A stretch of DNA of 33,191 nt from an uncultured bacterium. Lineage in GTDB: Bacteria > Cyanobacteriota > Vampirovibrionia > Obscuribacterales > Obscuribacteraceae. Both the position numbers and the translations under genes were made by a program. The stretch's first letter is position 1. Every line of letters starts with the position of its first letter. The notes under the pieces were generated by a model. That model was not told the DNA's origin. It ran no database searches and was given only the letters and a program-made list of their open reading frames with translations. This document shows positions 24,041-32,264 of this stretch, piece after piece. The stretch is taken from the NCBI GenBank assembly GCA_913063055.1, contig CAJXZK010000030.1:1-33191 (forward strand), in the 5' to 3' direction.

Positions 24041-24670
24041 ATGAAAATGGAAGCGCAGCATGCGCAAGACTTACCAATGAACAGTTCTGATGGTAGTAGC
24101 AAAGACTTGGCTGCAGCCAGGATTTTTGATGAGGTGGGGCATAGTTCTGGCGCGATTAAAGACTTTCGCGTTGGTGCAGGGGGTGGTGGTGATCGTGTTA
24201 AGGAATTGCTGCCTACTCTGCTGCTTGAGAATTCAGATAGGAAGGCAAGCTCGGTTAATGTGGGCCCCGATTTAGAGCTACATGGGGCAGGAGTAGCGCC
24301 AGAGCAGCTATTGCCCAGTGGCGACAGGCTAGCTTTTGCAAAGGGCTATCAGGCCTTAACTTTACCCAGTGGCGATAGTATTAGTGTTAACAGCAGCGGT
24401 GAGATAACAATGGTTGGCGCTGATGGCAGGTTGGCTACGATGACCGATAAGCAAACGACGCCACCAGATATGATGCCATCATTGGTGATGGGGGAGTTTT
24501 CAAATGGAGTGCGGCTGACCAGTGCTGGTGGCCTAAATATTCTCAGCTATCCTGATGGTACTAGTGTCTATCTCGACAGAACCGGCCTGAGAGCTGTGGA
24601 TCGTGAGAATCAGCCACGAGTTCAGCTAGATGCTCAACGTCCTGATTTCGATTTCATAGCCTTCAAATAG
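24041..24670 (+). CDS. Novel small protein with YPDGT-type beta repeats
   Basis: 209 residues from the ATG 7 bases after AGGA; the frame also opens at a TTG two codons earlier. The N-terminal 80 residues are polar and Gly-rich (RVGAGGGGDRVKELLPTLLL). The rest is beta-type with short Gly-turns: LPSGDSISVNSSGEITMVGA, GVRLTSAGGLNILSYPDGTS, VYLDRTGLRAVD. The two 'sGd/pDGtsvyld..g' units look like a repeat. No signal peptide, membrane helix or known family. It follows the response regulator by 113 bp, with a 14-bp inverted repeat and a TGTCA repeat in between, so it may be a target of that regulator. It converges on mutL. Function unknown. Confidence 0.65.
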   Translation: MKMEAQHAQDLPMNSSDGSSKDLAAARIFDEVGHSSGAIKDFRVGAGGGGDRVKELLPTLLLENSDRKASSVNVGPDLELHGAGVAPEQLLPSGDRLAFAKGYQALTLPSGDSISVNSSGEITMVGADGRLATMTDKQTTPPDMMPSLVMGEFSNGVRLTSAGGLNILSYPDGTSVYLDRTGLRAVDRENQPRVQLDAQRPDFDFIAFK

Positions 24671-24679
24671 ATTATTGAA

Positions 24680-26809
24680 TTAGGCAGGATGGAACATCTG
24701 GAAGAGTTCATCCATAGAGAACTTCAGGCGCACGGGACGGCCATGTGGGCAGGTGTCGTTGCGCTCAGTCTTGAGCCAGTCGCTCAAGAGTTTGAGGATG
24801 TCGCGATGGCTCAGCGGCATACCGTTTTTGATAGCGCTTTGACAAGCAATTGATTTGGTTGCTTCTAGTTCCATGTTGGTGGCATCAACAGTGGCAAGAT
24901 CGTCAATTAATTTCTGAATGACAGGCACGTAATTGACCCTTGCCAATTCTAGCGGAAGCTCACTAACAGAGGCATTGTCTTCTTCGAAGACAAAAGCAAA
25001 GCCGAGCTTTTCTAGTGCACTTTGTGAAAGACGCAGGGTTTCAAGTTGCTCGGGGCTGAGTGAAAGAGGAGCTGAGACAATTAGTTTTTGCGAGTTTTCG
25101 CTGATTCTGCCAGCGGTGGTTTGACTGGCTAGAAGCCGCTCGTAGAGCGTACGTTCATGGGCGATGTGTTGTTCGATAATCTCTAGACCTTTAGAGGTTT
25201 CGACCATGATATAGGTGTTGCGCAAGTAACCAATAATGCGCCAATCACTCGGTAGTTCAAATAGTTCTGTGGTTTGGCTAAAGCTAGCTGCTTCGCTGCT
25301 TTCGTGAACTGACTGCCTGAGGAAAATTTCGCCAGCTTCAGGCTTCGATGTTGGAGCATAGTCGAAAAGCTCCTTCTCAATTTCTCTATCGAGCTCGTCT
25401 TGTCTTTGCGCTGTTGAGGTTGGCAGGTAAGGGGGCGAGTACTCGACATGGTGGCTGAGCGATGGCTGAGATGACGACGAAGATGAAGTAGAGGTGCTAG
25501 CTGAATAGCTTGCTGGCACAGCGTTATCGGCGCTTGTCTGGTAACTCAAGCTTTCGCGAAAATTGATTTGCTCGGCTCTTTGAGCCGGTTGGGTGCGCGC
25601 TACTGCCGGCTGAGGGGCTCTAAATGCCTCTGTTGTGCTTCTTTGGCTAGATTCTTGCACGAGCGAAACTGAATCGATGGGCAGCTCACCATATTGCTGC
25701 GCTGCATTTGTTGGAGCATCATAGTTGCCGGCCGAATTTTGCTCTTCGGCAATTAGTCTGGCGTGTTCGGCTCTGGCTTGCTCGGCCCGGGCAATCGACT
25801 CTTCGCGCAAGGCGCGTCCGAGAGCTCTTTGGATGGTCAAGTAAATGTCATTGCCGTGAGTGTATTTCAACTCTTTCTTTGTGGGATGAATATTGACGTC
25901 TACTTGCGCTGGGTCAATTTCTAGCTTGACCACTGCTAGTGGGTAGCGGCCTCGCGGAATGAGATCGCTGAAAGCATAATCTAAGGCCTTGTAGGTTAGA
26001 GGGCAGCGCACGGCCCGTCCGTTGACGATGGTGAGAATGCCTTTGCGGTCGCCTCTGAAGTGAGTTGGTTTAGCTAAGTAGCCTTTGATGCGCACGGCTT
26101 TGCTGCCAACTGTTATTTCGCCATCGATTTCATAACCGTGTGAAACTTCGACCAAACGTTCTTTGCCTGTGAAGAAGCCAGCCTCAACGATGGTGCGCGC
26201 TAAGTCGCCGCTACCTGATGTGCGCAAGGCGGTGTTGCCGTTGTTGAGCAAGGTGAAGGCTACGTCAGGGTAACTGATGGCCAGACTTTGTACAATTTCT
26301 TCGATGTTGCCAAATTCAGTGGCTGCTTTCTTCATGAATTTGAGACGGGCAGGGGTGTTGTAAAACAACTCCTGAATTTCCATGATAGTGCCCGGTGCGC
26401 AACCAACTTCGACTGCTTTTAATTGGCCATCGGCAGTTTCTACCCTGGTGCCGACTTCGGCTTGCTGGGTGCGGGTATAGCAGGTGAATTTTGAAATCGA
26501 GGCTATAGAAGGAATAGCTTCGCCGCGGAAGCCTAAAGTATTTAGGGTCCACAAGTCGTCAGCTGAGCGTAGCTTGGAGGTAGCGTGACGCTGGAAGGCC
26601 AAGACGGCGTCTTCAGGGTCCATGCCCGAGCCGTTGTCGGCAATGCGGATGTCGCGACAATCTTGGGAGACCGATATCTCGATTTCGCTGGCGCCGGCAT
26701 CGAGTGAATTTTCGACCAGTTCTTTGACCACCGATGCTGGTCGCTCTACCACCTCTCCGGCGGCAATCTGACTGGCTATATGGTCTGGTAATACAAGCAC
26801 TTTTGGCAT
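24680..26809 (-). CDS. mutL: DNA mismatch repair protein MutL
   Basis: 709 residues. MutL couples mismatch recognition by MutS to strand removal. The GHKL ATPase N-domain shows VVKELVENSLDAGA (Glu30), IADNGSGM (Asp58), TLGFRGEAIPSIASIS and RHATSKL. Residues about 340-500 are a Gln/Ser/Ala-rich linker. The C-terminal dimerisation domain has EQHIAHERTLYERL, matching the endonuclease motif DQHAxxExxxxE with Asp changed to Glu, then ACQSAIKNG and TCPHGRPVRLKF, which carries the zinc-binding CPHGRP motif. It is therefore an intact nicking-type MutL. Start: ATG preceded by the divergent gap to the next operon. The substitution of Asp by Glu in the first metal-site residue is uncommon and may affect nicking. 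No mutS nearby. Confidence 0.96.
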   Translation of the reverse strand: MPKVLVLPDHIASQIAAGEVVERPASVVKELVENSLDAGASEIEISVSQDCRDIRIADNGSGMDPEDAVLAFQRHATSKLRSADDLWTLNTLGFRGEAIPSIASISKFTCYTRTQQAEVGTRVETADGQLKAVEVGCAPGTIMEIQELFYNTPARLKFMKKAATEFGNIEEIVQSLAISYPDVAFTLLNNGNTALRTSGSGDLARTIVEAGFFTGKERLVEVSHGYEIDGEITVGSKAVRIKGYLAKPTHFRGDRKGILTIVNGRAVRCPLTYKALDYAFSDLIPRGRYPLAVVKLEIDPAQVDVNIHPTKKELKYTHGNDIYLTIQRALGRALREESIARAEQARAEHARLIAEEQNSAGNYDAPTNAAQQYGELPIDSVSLVQESSQRSTTEAFRAPQPAVARTQPAQRAEQINFRESLSYQTSADNAVPASYSASTSTSSSSSSQPSLSHHVEYSPPYLPTSTAQRQDELDREIEKELFDYAPTSKPEAGEIFLRQSVHESSEAASFSQTTELFELPSDWRIIGYLRNTYIMVETSKGLEIIEQHIAHERTLYERLLASQTTAGRISENSQKLIVSAPLSLSPEQLETLRLSQSALEKLGFAFVFEEDNASVSELPLELARVNYVPVIQKLIDDLATVDATNMELEATKSIACQSAIKNGMPLSHRDILKLLSDWLKTERNDTCPHGRPVRLKFSMDELFQMFHPA

Positions 26810-26864
26810 CAGAGCATCTTATCATCAGACCAGTCAAGAGTATGTTTATCAGGGTTGAGAGCTA

Positions 26865-26870
26865 TATAAT
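26865..26870 (+). promoter_or_regulatory. Possible -10 box
   Basis: Perfect TATAAT 37 bp before the GTG start at 26907, in the gap divergent from mutL. No good -35 at 17 bp. Confidence 0.35.
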
Positions 26871-26906
26871 GTTGGCTCGCAACTGTGAATTGAGGGCATC
26901 TGTCAA

Positions 26907-27311
26907 GTGGTTGATGACAACGACTACGAACAAGCGCTGCAAGTCGACGTTTTGGCCTGTTCGCTGCAAATGGATAAAAGTGAGTCGGGAGACCTGCTTG
27001 AGTTTCTGGCAGCAAAATTGTCATCAGCATTGCCTGAAGAGACTGAAATCACCAGAGGTGGATGGTTTTTGTCGGCAAGCAAGCCAGTAGTTGAGTTGAG
27101 CATTAAACTTGGCGATCAGGGTTTTCAGATTGTGCGGGAGAAGCGCGGCGCCATTACAGCCAGGCAGATGAAAATTGTGCGCGGTGTAGTTTTGAAAACC
27201 GAAGAGGTGCCCGTAGATCAATGGGTGCAAAATTTAGCTGCGGCCCTGGCTAATTTTGCCGAGAAGAACAGTCGTACCAGAGCAGCCTTGCAAAAGTTCG
27301 TGATCGGATAG
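26907..27311 (+). CDS. Hypothetical 134-residue protein
   Basis: A soluble alpha/beta protein. N-terminal VDVLACSLQMDKSESGDLLE, then a helical ESGDLLEFLAAKLSSALPEE, a strand-rich middle (TRGGWFLSASKPVVELSIKL, QGFQIVREKRGAITARQM) and a helix-rich end (QWVQNLAAALANFAEKN). Asp/Glu-rich N-terminus, no signal peptide or membrane helix. I recognise no family. It starts at GTG with GAGGG about 11 bases before. It lies 40 bp before the first of three YbjQ-like genes and is probably in their operon. Function unknown. Confidence 0.6.
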   Translation: MVDDNDYEQALQVDVLACSLQMDKSESGDLLEFLAAKLSSALPEETEITRGGWFLSASKPVVELSIKLGDQGFQIVREKRGAITARQMKIVRGVVLKTEEVPVDQWVQNLAAALANFAEKNSRTRAALQKFVIG

Positions 27312-27351
27312 TTTGATTTAGTTGAAGTCAGTTCTATAGATAGGTCATCCA

Positions 27352-28377
27352 TTGCCATTCTGGGATATTTTCAAAGAAAAAGATGAAGATCGCGTCAAGC
27401 GACTGCAGCAAGAAGCTAGTGTGGCAGCGCTCGAACGCGGTGAGGTCACCCCAGCTGCCCGGCACCGTATTGAACAGCAGGTCAATTCTCCCCATAAATT
27501 TTTCTCTAGCACCTTTAGTGCCAAAGAGTATTTACTTGCTCGCGAAGCAGGCTACGAGCCAATCAGTCAGGTTATGGGCAGCTCGTTTATGCGGGTGGGC
27601 TGGAATAGCTATAACAATGCTTATGGTTTTGGTTGGCCCAGTACCGGTGAATTGCAGAGTTTGTCGAATGCTCATAGAAAGGCTCGGGAACTAGCAATTA
27701 GTCGTATGCGACAGGAAGCTGAACTGCTTGGTGCTCATGGCATAATTGGTGTGCACATAAAAGTAAAAGATTTTACTTGGAGTTCTAACGTCACTGAGTT
27801 TACTGCTGTTGGCACTGCTATTCGCATTCCCGGCAATGATGCTCTGAAGCAGAGCAGACATATTCCTTTCACAAGTACTTTGAGTGGCCAGGAATTTTGG
27901 CAGCTATATGAATCTGGTTATTGGCCGACTGGAGTCGTGATGGGCAATTGCACTTACTATGTGCAGGCCGATTGGCAAACAAGATCAGCTACTAATAGTT
28001 TTTTCGGTTCGGCGCCAAACCAAGAGTTGATGCAATTCTCTCAAGGTTTTAGCACTGCTCGCGAGCTTGCTGTCAGCAGGCTCACCAGTGAAATCGCTCT
28101 CATGGCGGCTGATGGCGGTGTGGATATGGACGTCACTTACAGCATTCAACCTATTCATGTTGAGCGCAATCGCATTAGCTATATGGACATGCTCTTCAAT
28201 TTTTTGGCTATGGGAACGGCTGTAACTAGTCGTCCTGATGGCAAAGCGAGAATAAGTCATAAACCTATGATGGTGATTGATTTGGCACGCAATGGCTTGC
28301 GCAGCCTAGAGTTTGATGATCCACTCGAAGATATAGGCCAAAGCAACTATGCTGCCGATGATGATGATTTAGAGTAA
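27352..28377 (+). CDS. Tandem double YbjQ/DUF74-like protein, first copy
   Basis: 341 residues, two copies of a YbjQ (DUF74)-type unit. Copy 1 (about 45-160) contains FSAKEYLLAREAGYEPISQV, MGSSF, ARELAISRMRQEAELLGAHG, IIGVHIKV and FTAVGTAIRIPG; copy 2 (about 175-300) contains TLSGQEFWQLYESGYWPTGV, VMGNC, ARELAVSRLTSEIALMAADG and FLAMGTAV. In YbjQ the pattern 'AR..A..rm..eA..lGAdavvGvr' is the hallmark; those proteins form ring oligomers of unclear role. The tail is acidic (PLEDIGQSNYAADDDDLE). The start is TTG at 27352, the same codon and context as in the third copy. Probably cytosolic; function unknown. Confidence 0.75.
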   Translation: MPFWDIFKEKDEDRVKRLQQEASVAALERGEVTPAARHRIEQQVNSPHKFFSSTFSAKEYLLAREAGYEPISQVMGSSFMRVGWNSYNNAYGFGWPSTGELQSLSNAHRKARELAISRMRQEAELLGAHGIIGVHIKVKDFTWSSNVTEFTAVGTAIRIPGNDALKQSRHIPFTSTLSGQEFWQLYESGYWPTGVVMGNCTYYVQADWQTRSATNSFFGSAPNQELMQFSQGFSTARELAVSRLTSEIALMAADGGVDMDVTYSIQPIHVERNRISYMDMLFNFLAMGTAVTSRPDGKARISHKPMMVIDLARNGLRSLEFDDPLEDIGQSNYAADDDDLE

Positions 28378-28422
28378 TTGGAAACCCAGATTTTTCAAAT
28401 CGATACTACTAAGGAGTAAGTG

Positions 28423-29268
28423 ATGCCGGACCCTAATAATCCTCAACACAATCCGGCCCAGGGCCACGATGACTTGCCCGCACATGCCCACGAGCGCTTA
28501 GCGCAAATGCGCGGCAAAGATGGTAAGCGCGCACTTTTCACTTCAGACCTGTCGGTCAATGAGTTTCTCTTAGTTAAAGAAGCTGGCTTTGAGCCTGTAG
28601 GCATGGTGGTTGGTTCTTCTATTTATCACATTGGTTTTCAGCAAGCCCGCTGGACTAAGAATGAAGAAATGCAAGTCTTGACTCAGGCTATGTATCATGC
28701 CCGCGAATTAGCCATGACTCGCATGGAAGAAGAAGCTGATGAACTGGGTGCCGACGGTGTTGTCGCTGTAAGGCTGAAAGTAAAACACTTAGGTTGGGGC
28801 GAAAGCTTAGCTGAATTTGTTGCGATTGGAACGGCAGTGGTAGCCAATGATCGCTCAGTTAACTGGCGTGCTGCTAATAACATGCCATTTACTTCTGACC
28901 TTTCTGGTCAAGATTTTTGGACTCTTCTGAAGGCTGGATATCGGCCGGTGGGAATGGTTATGGGCAATTGCGTTTATCACGTTGCTCACCAAACCTTTGG
29001 CCAATTCTTCAAGACAGTTGGTCAGAATATTGAAATGGTCAACTTCACCCAAGCCCTCTACGATGCTCGTGAGCTGGCCATGGAGCGCATGCAGAACGAA
29101 GGCGTTAACCTGAAAGCTGATGGTATCGTTGGTGTGGATATTCACGAAGGCAGCTACGCTTGGAGTGACCACATTATTGAGTTCTTCTCAGTAGGAACAG
29201 CAATTATCGCCATGCGCGCCGATCACCATATTCCTGCACCGCAGCTGGTGCTTTCGGTCAACGACTGA
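28423..29268 (+). CDS. Tandem double YbjQ/DUF74-like protein, second copy
   Basis: 281 residues, the shortest of the three. Copy 1: LSVNEFLLVKEAGFEPVGMV, ARELAMTRMEEEADELGADG, VVAVRLKVKHLGW, FVAIGTAVV. Copy 2: LSGQDFWTLLKAGYRPVGMV, ARELAMERMQNEGVNLKADG, IVGVDIHEGSYAW, FFSVGTAII. Compared with the neighbours it lacks the long N-terminal 'PFWDIFKEKD' segment and the acidic tail. The start is the ATG six bases after AAGGAG; a GTG one codon earlier is too close to the ribosome site. It is 45 bp after the first copy. The domains are closest to YbjQ's core, so this copy may be nearest to the ancestral form. Function unknown. Confidence 0.75.
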   Translation: MPDPNNPQHNPAQGHDDLPAHAHERLAQMRGKDGKRALFTSDLSVNEFLLVKEAGFEPVGMVVGSSIYHIGFQQARWTKNEEMQVLTQAMYHARELAMTRMEEEADELGADGVVAVRLKVKHLGWGESLAEFVAIGTAVVANDRSVNWRAANNMPFTSDLSGQDFWTLLKAGYRPVGMVMGNCVYHVAHQTFGQFFKTVGQNIEMVNFTQALYDARELAMERMQNEGVNLKADGIVGVDIHEGSYAWSDHIIEFFSVGTAIIAMRADHHIPAPQLVLSVND

Positions 29269-29331
29269 TCGCAACAGTCTACTATCCTCTCTGGGCAGTG
29301 GTTGTAGGGCTTCACTGCGTAGGTGATTGAC

Positions 29332-30366
29332 TTGCCATTTTGGGACATTTTTAAAGAAAAAGATGTTGATCGCGCTAGTCGTGAGCACCGCGAAGCCACT
29401 GTGGCTGCCCTTGAAGCTGGAGATATTCCGCCTTATGCTCGGCGCCGGATTGAAAGTCAAGTTGCCTCTGGCTCAAAGTTCTTTTCTAGTACTTTTTCTG
29501 CTAAAGAGTATCTACTTGCTCGAGAAGGACGCTATCTGCCAATATCGCAAGTTATGGGCAGTGCATTTATCAAGATGGCTTGGAGCCCTGCGCCTGATGA
29601 AGAGATACCTTCTTTTGTCAATACAGGAGAGTTGACTTCGCTAACTCTGGCCCATGAACAGGCCTGTGACCTTGCTCTTGAGCGCTTGCAAAAAGAAGCG
29701 GCACTGCTTGGAGCCGATGGTGTTATTGGGGTGCTAGTAAAGCGAGCTGAGGTTGCTTGGGCCGAGAATGTCACTGAATTCACCGCAGTTGGTACTGCTG
29801 TTCGCATTCCTGGTTGTGTTAAGCCTGTCAATAAGCAATCACGGGCATTGCCATTCACTAGCACTCTAAGTGGCCAGGAGTTCTGGCAGCTTTATGAATC
29901 GGGCTACTGGCCAGCAGGTATTGTGATGGGCAATAGTAGTTACTATGTTCGTGGCCACTGTCGTACTAATAGTTTGATTGACACGTACGGTAGTATCAAT
30001 CAGGAGCTTTCTTATTTCAGCGACGGTTTTAGCCGTGCTCGAGAGTTAGCTGTTGGTCGCTTAACTTCAGATATCGTTGAACTTGGTGCTGAAGGTGCGG
30101 TCGATATGGACGTTAGCCATAGCATTCGGCTTTGTAGATCTGAACTCGATGAGATGAAAACCTTAGATATATTGATCACTTTTGTTCTTCTTGGAACGGC
30201 TGTTTTAAGGCGTCCTGACGGAAAAGCAAGAGCAATGCCAACGACCAGAATGGTGATTGATTTGTCGAAATCTGGTATCAAGAATATCGACTTTGATGCG
30301 CCCATTGATGAACTTGCTGGTGGCAGAGGCAGTGAAGGATTCGCCGATGACGAGGCGCTGGAATAG
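29332..30366 (+). CDS. Tandem double YbjQ/DUF74-like protein, third copy
   Basis: 344 residues, closely similar to the first copy: both start PFWDIFKEKD, then copy 1 (FSAKEYLLAREGRYLPISQV, LERLQKEAALLGADGVIGVL) and copy 2 (SGQEFWQLYESGYWPAGIV, AVGRLTSDIVELGAEGAVDM), and an acidic end (ADDEALE). The start is read as TTG at 29332, since TAGGTGA lies 6-7 bases before it and the first copy has TTG in the same context; an upstream GTG at 29323 is in frame but poorly placed. It probably arose by duplication of the first gene with the second between them. The operon likely ends at a hairpin near 30650. Function unknown. Confidence 0.75.
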   Translation: MPFWDIFKEKDVDRASREHREATVAALEAGDIPPYARRRIESQVASGSKFFSSTFSAKEYLLAREGRYLPISQVMGSAFIKMAWSPAPDEEIPSFVNTGELTSLTLAHEQACDLALERLQKEAALLGADGVIGVLVKRAEVAWAENVTEFTAVGTAVRIPGCVKPVNKQSRALPFTSTLSGQEFWQLYESGYWPAGIVMGNSSYYVRGHCRTNSLIDTYGSINQELSYFSDGFSRARELAVGRLTSDIVELGAEGAVDMDVSHSIRLCRSELDEMKTLDILITFVLLGTAVLRRPDGKARAMPTTRMVIDLSKSGIKNIDFDAPIDELAGGRGSEGFADDEALE

Positions 30367-30739
30367 GCCCTTCAAAACCCTTGGTAGACAAGGGGCGCTA
30401 GCCTTGCTAACCGTTTTGGTTGGTATCTGAAAGCGATTTCACTGCTGATGGCGTCGCTAAATGGGCATTTTTGCCAAAGTGGATGGTTGTAAATCTGAAA
30501 CCATTGGGCTTTCTGGGTACCAGCGTTGAACTAGCGGGGCAAATTCTGCTAAGTAAGATAATCTCCCTGTTTTTCTTACACCCCCATCCTCAATATTTTT
30601 TCTATCAAAATCTAATCACCGCTAATTAACCCTCAGTCTTTGTTTTTCGCTCAAGCCACTTTATTGTCGCGGGATGTGACGGGCTTGAGGTTTTTGCATT
30701 GCTTTGGCAGGTGTAGTAACAAAAAAAGAAAGTGTCAAA
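30367..30739. other. Intergenic region, 373 bp, no gene seen
   Basis: No supported coding frame; a short frame at 30420-30629 has no ribosome site. It contains the hairpin at 30650-30696. Confidence 0.55.
30650..30696 (+). terminator. Rho-independent terminator or attenuator
   Basis: CTCAAGCC (30650-30657) pairs with GGCTTGAG (30682-30689), followed by GTTTTTGC. A GTC/GAC stem sits in the loop. It lies 44 bp before the LOG-family gene and probably ends the upstream operon. Confidence 0.6.
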
Positions 30740-31444
30740 ATGGACTCTGGCAAACACAAGCGCTCGCGCAAGCGCAAATTCAAATCAAATTCCGTTAGCA
30801 ATAACGGTCTCAGTTCTAATCAGTTTGGGCGCAGAATTGCCAGACAGCATAAGCTCGTCGCACGCACTCTCGGCCGCACTCCTCCTGGCGTTGCTTTCAT
30901 GGGTTCGGCTCGAACCAGACCAGGAAACCCTTATTACGACGTCAACATCGAAGCCGCAAAAGCTGTCGCTGCCCTTGGTTTCCCTATCTATCATGGTGGT
31001 GGACCGGGACAGATGGAAGCTTCGGCCATTGGTGCCGCCCAAAGTGGAGCCAAATCTATCGCTCTGTGTCTGCGTCTTGCCCGTAAAGAAGAAGTATTCG
31101 GACCGCACGACCAGGCCGTTTGGTTCGATGATTTCTCTCCTCGGGTTGATACTCTGCGTCGCTTTGGCTCCATGGCCATGGTGTTCTTTCCGGGCGGTAT
31201 TGGCACCATGCACGAAGCCATGTCTATGATCGACAACATCATGCAGAAGAAAGCGCCTGTAAGGCCTATTATTTTCTTCGAACCGGTGGCCGATAAGCCA
31301 TACTGGCAGGGGCTCTTTGACTGGCTCAAAAACGTAGTCATGGCTGTTGGTCTGCTCAAAGCTGAAGACATTCCCTTTGTGCACATTGTTCGCAGCGTTG
31401 ATGAACTCGTTGCCGTGATCAAGGCGCACAATCAGCTTTCTTGA
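30740..31444 (+). CDS. LOG-family (cytokinin riboside 5'-monophosphate phosphoribohydrolase-like) protein
   Basis: 234 residues. LOG-type enzymes remove ribose 5-phosphate from nucleoside 5'-monophosphates; many bacterial members act on AMP or are of unknown role (TIGR00730/TIGR00725). Motifs: HGGGPGQMEASAIGAAQ (85-101), FSPRVDTLRRFGSMAMVFF, and the signature PGGIGTMHEAMSM (151-163), matching PGGxGTxxE. Residues 1-45 are a Lys/Arg/Ser/Asn-rich extension not found in ordinary LOG proteins (KHKRSRKRKFKSNSVSNN). The ATG at 30740 is chosen; a TTG 12 codons upstream is possible but has no ribosome site. The basic tail could bind nucleic acid. A strong terminator follows at 31467. Confidence 0.88.
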   Translation: MDSGKHKRSRKRKFKSNSVSNNGLSSNQFGRRIARQHKLVARTLGRTPPGVAFMGSARTRPGNPYYDVNIEAAKAVAALGFPIYHGGGPGQMEASAIGAAQSGAKSIALCLRLARKEEVFGPHDQAVWFDDFSPRVDTLRRFGSMAMVFFPGGIGTMHEAMSMIDNIMQKKAPVRPIIFFEPVADKPYWQGLFDWLKNVVMAVGLLKAEDIPFVHIVRSVDELVAVIKAHNQLS

Positions 31445-31466
31445 GAAGGCAGTAGTCGGAACGGTG

Positions 31467-31502
31467 AAAGGAGGTCAGGCCTAGTGTCTGATCTCCTTTT
31501 TC
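31467..31502 (+). terminator. Terminator of the LOG-family gene
   Basis: AAAGGAG with TCAG pairs with CTGA and CTCCTTT around a short loop, followed by TTTTTC. Clear rho-independent terminator, 23 bp after the stop. Confidence 0.75.
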
Positions 31503-31609
31503 TTAAGCTCAAAATTTTTCAAGCTATGTACTGCGCAGTCTAGTACTGACGGTTTTTAAGGTCATTCATGAGTCGAGAATGTTCTTTCCACTACAGTTCA
31601 CCCACAGGC

Positions 31610-31615
31610 TATAAT
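31610..31615 (+). promoter_or_regulatory. Possible -10 box
   Basis: TATAAT about 64 bp before the TadE-like start. No strong -35 box. CTATAA/TTATAG and ATCAGC/GCTGAT inverted repeats overlap it. Confidence 0.3.
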
Positions 31616-31678
31616 CAGCAACTCAGTGTTTATAGCTGATGGCAAATCACCTCCTTATTAATCGGAGTCAGAAAAGCG

Positions 31679-32248
31679 ATGGGCATACTTAGAGTCGGCA
31701 AACTCAAACAGCGTTCTGCTTTTAGACGTCGGCGCGCTCATGGTGCGGCTCTGGTTGAAGGTGTAATTAGTTTAGTCATGATTACTATTGGTACGGTGGC
31801 TGCGGTTACTTTGTTGGTCAACGCCGGTATGACTACTTACTACAAAGAAAAAATCGGTTTTGTTGCTAACCAATGCGCCACTTATGCCGCCAGTCTAAGC
31901 CCTGGTGATGACCTTGAAGGAAAGACTGGAGCAGTAGCAAGAAAGCTCGTTGCAGCAATGGGGATGCCTAATCATTCGGTTAAATTAAAAGTTGAAGAGT
32001 TGCCTATTGAAGAGCGCATGGGCTTGAAGGTCACTCTCGGCGTCGGTGGCTTGGGTATGTTTGGCTCTGGCGATATTCTTCCTACGGTTGTCTCTATGCA
32101 AGATTCAGCAGTAGCCTTACGCAACGGCTCACCATCAGGCTTTTTGTGGATGAACAACAATCCCAAATTTTCGGGCTATTTGATACCAGTGATTAAAGTG
32201 CCACCATCGGGTCCAACATCGGTGGGGATGCCACTTTATATTCCCTAG
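31679..32248 (+). CDS. TadE/pilin-like single-pass membrane protein
   Basis: 189 residues. A basic N-terminus (KLKQRSAFRRRRAHGAALVE) is followed by one hydrophobic helix (about 26-48, GVISLVMITIGTVAAVTLLV), with Gly-Ala-Ala-Leu-Val-Glu just before it, the pattern seen in TadE/TadG and type IV pilin-like proteins where Glu follows the processing site. The rest is an extracytoplasmic beta-rich domain with one Cys (VANQCATYAASL). It may be a pseudopilin for a Tad/Flp-type or type II-like secretion pilus, but no other pilus gene is in the window. The ATG at 31679 has GGAG 11 bases before, and a short anti-Shine-Dalgarno-like stretch lies just upstream. Moderately confident. Confidence 0.6.
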   Translation: MGILRVGKLKQRSAFRRRRAHGAALVEGVISLVMITIGTVAAVTLLVNAGMTTYYKEKIGFVANQCATYAASLSPGDDLEGKTGAVARKLVAAMGMPNHSVKLKVEELPIEERMGLKVTLGVGGLGMFGSGDILPTVVSMQDSAVALRNGSPSGFLWMNNNPKFSGYLIPVIKVPPSGPTSVGMPLYIP

Positions 32249-32264
32249 GCTATTCTCAGTTCGG

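Noticed and set aside
30420..30629. 69-codon plus-strand frame
   Set aside because: No ribosome site, odd composition, and no similarity to anything recognised.
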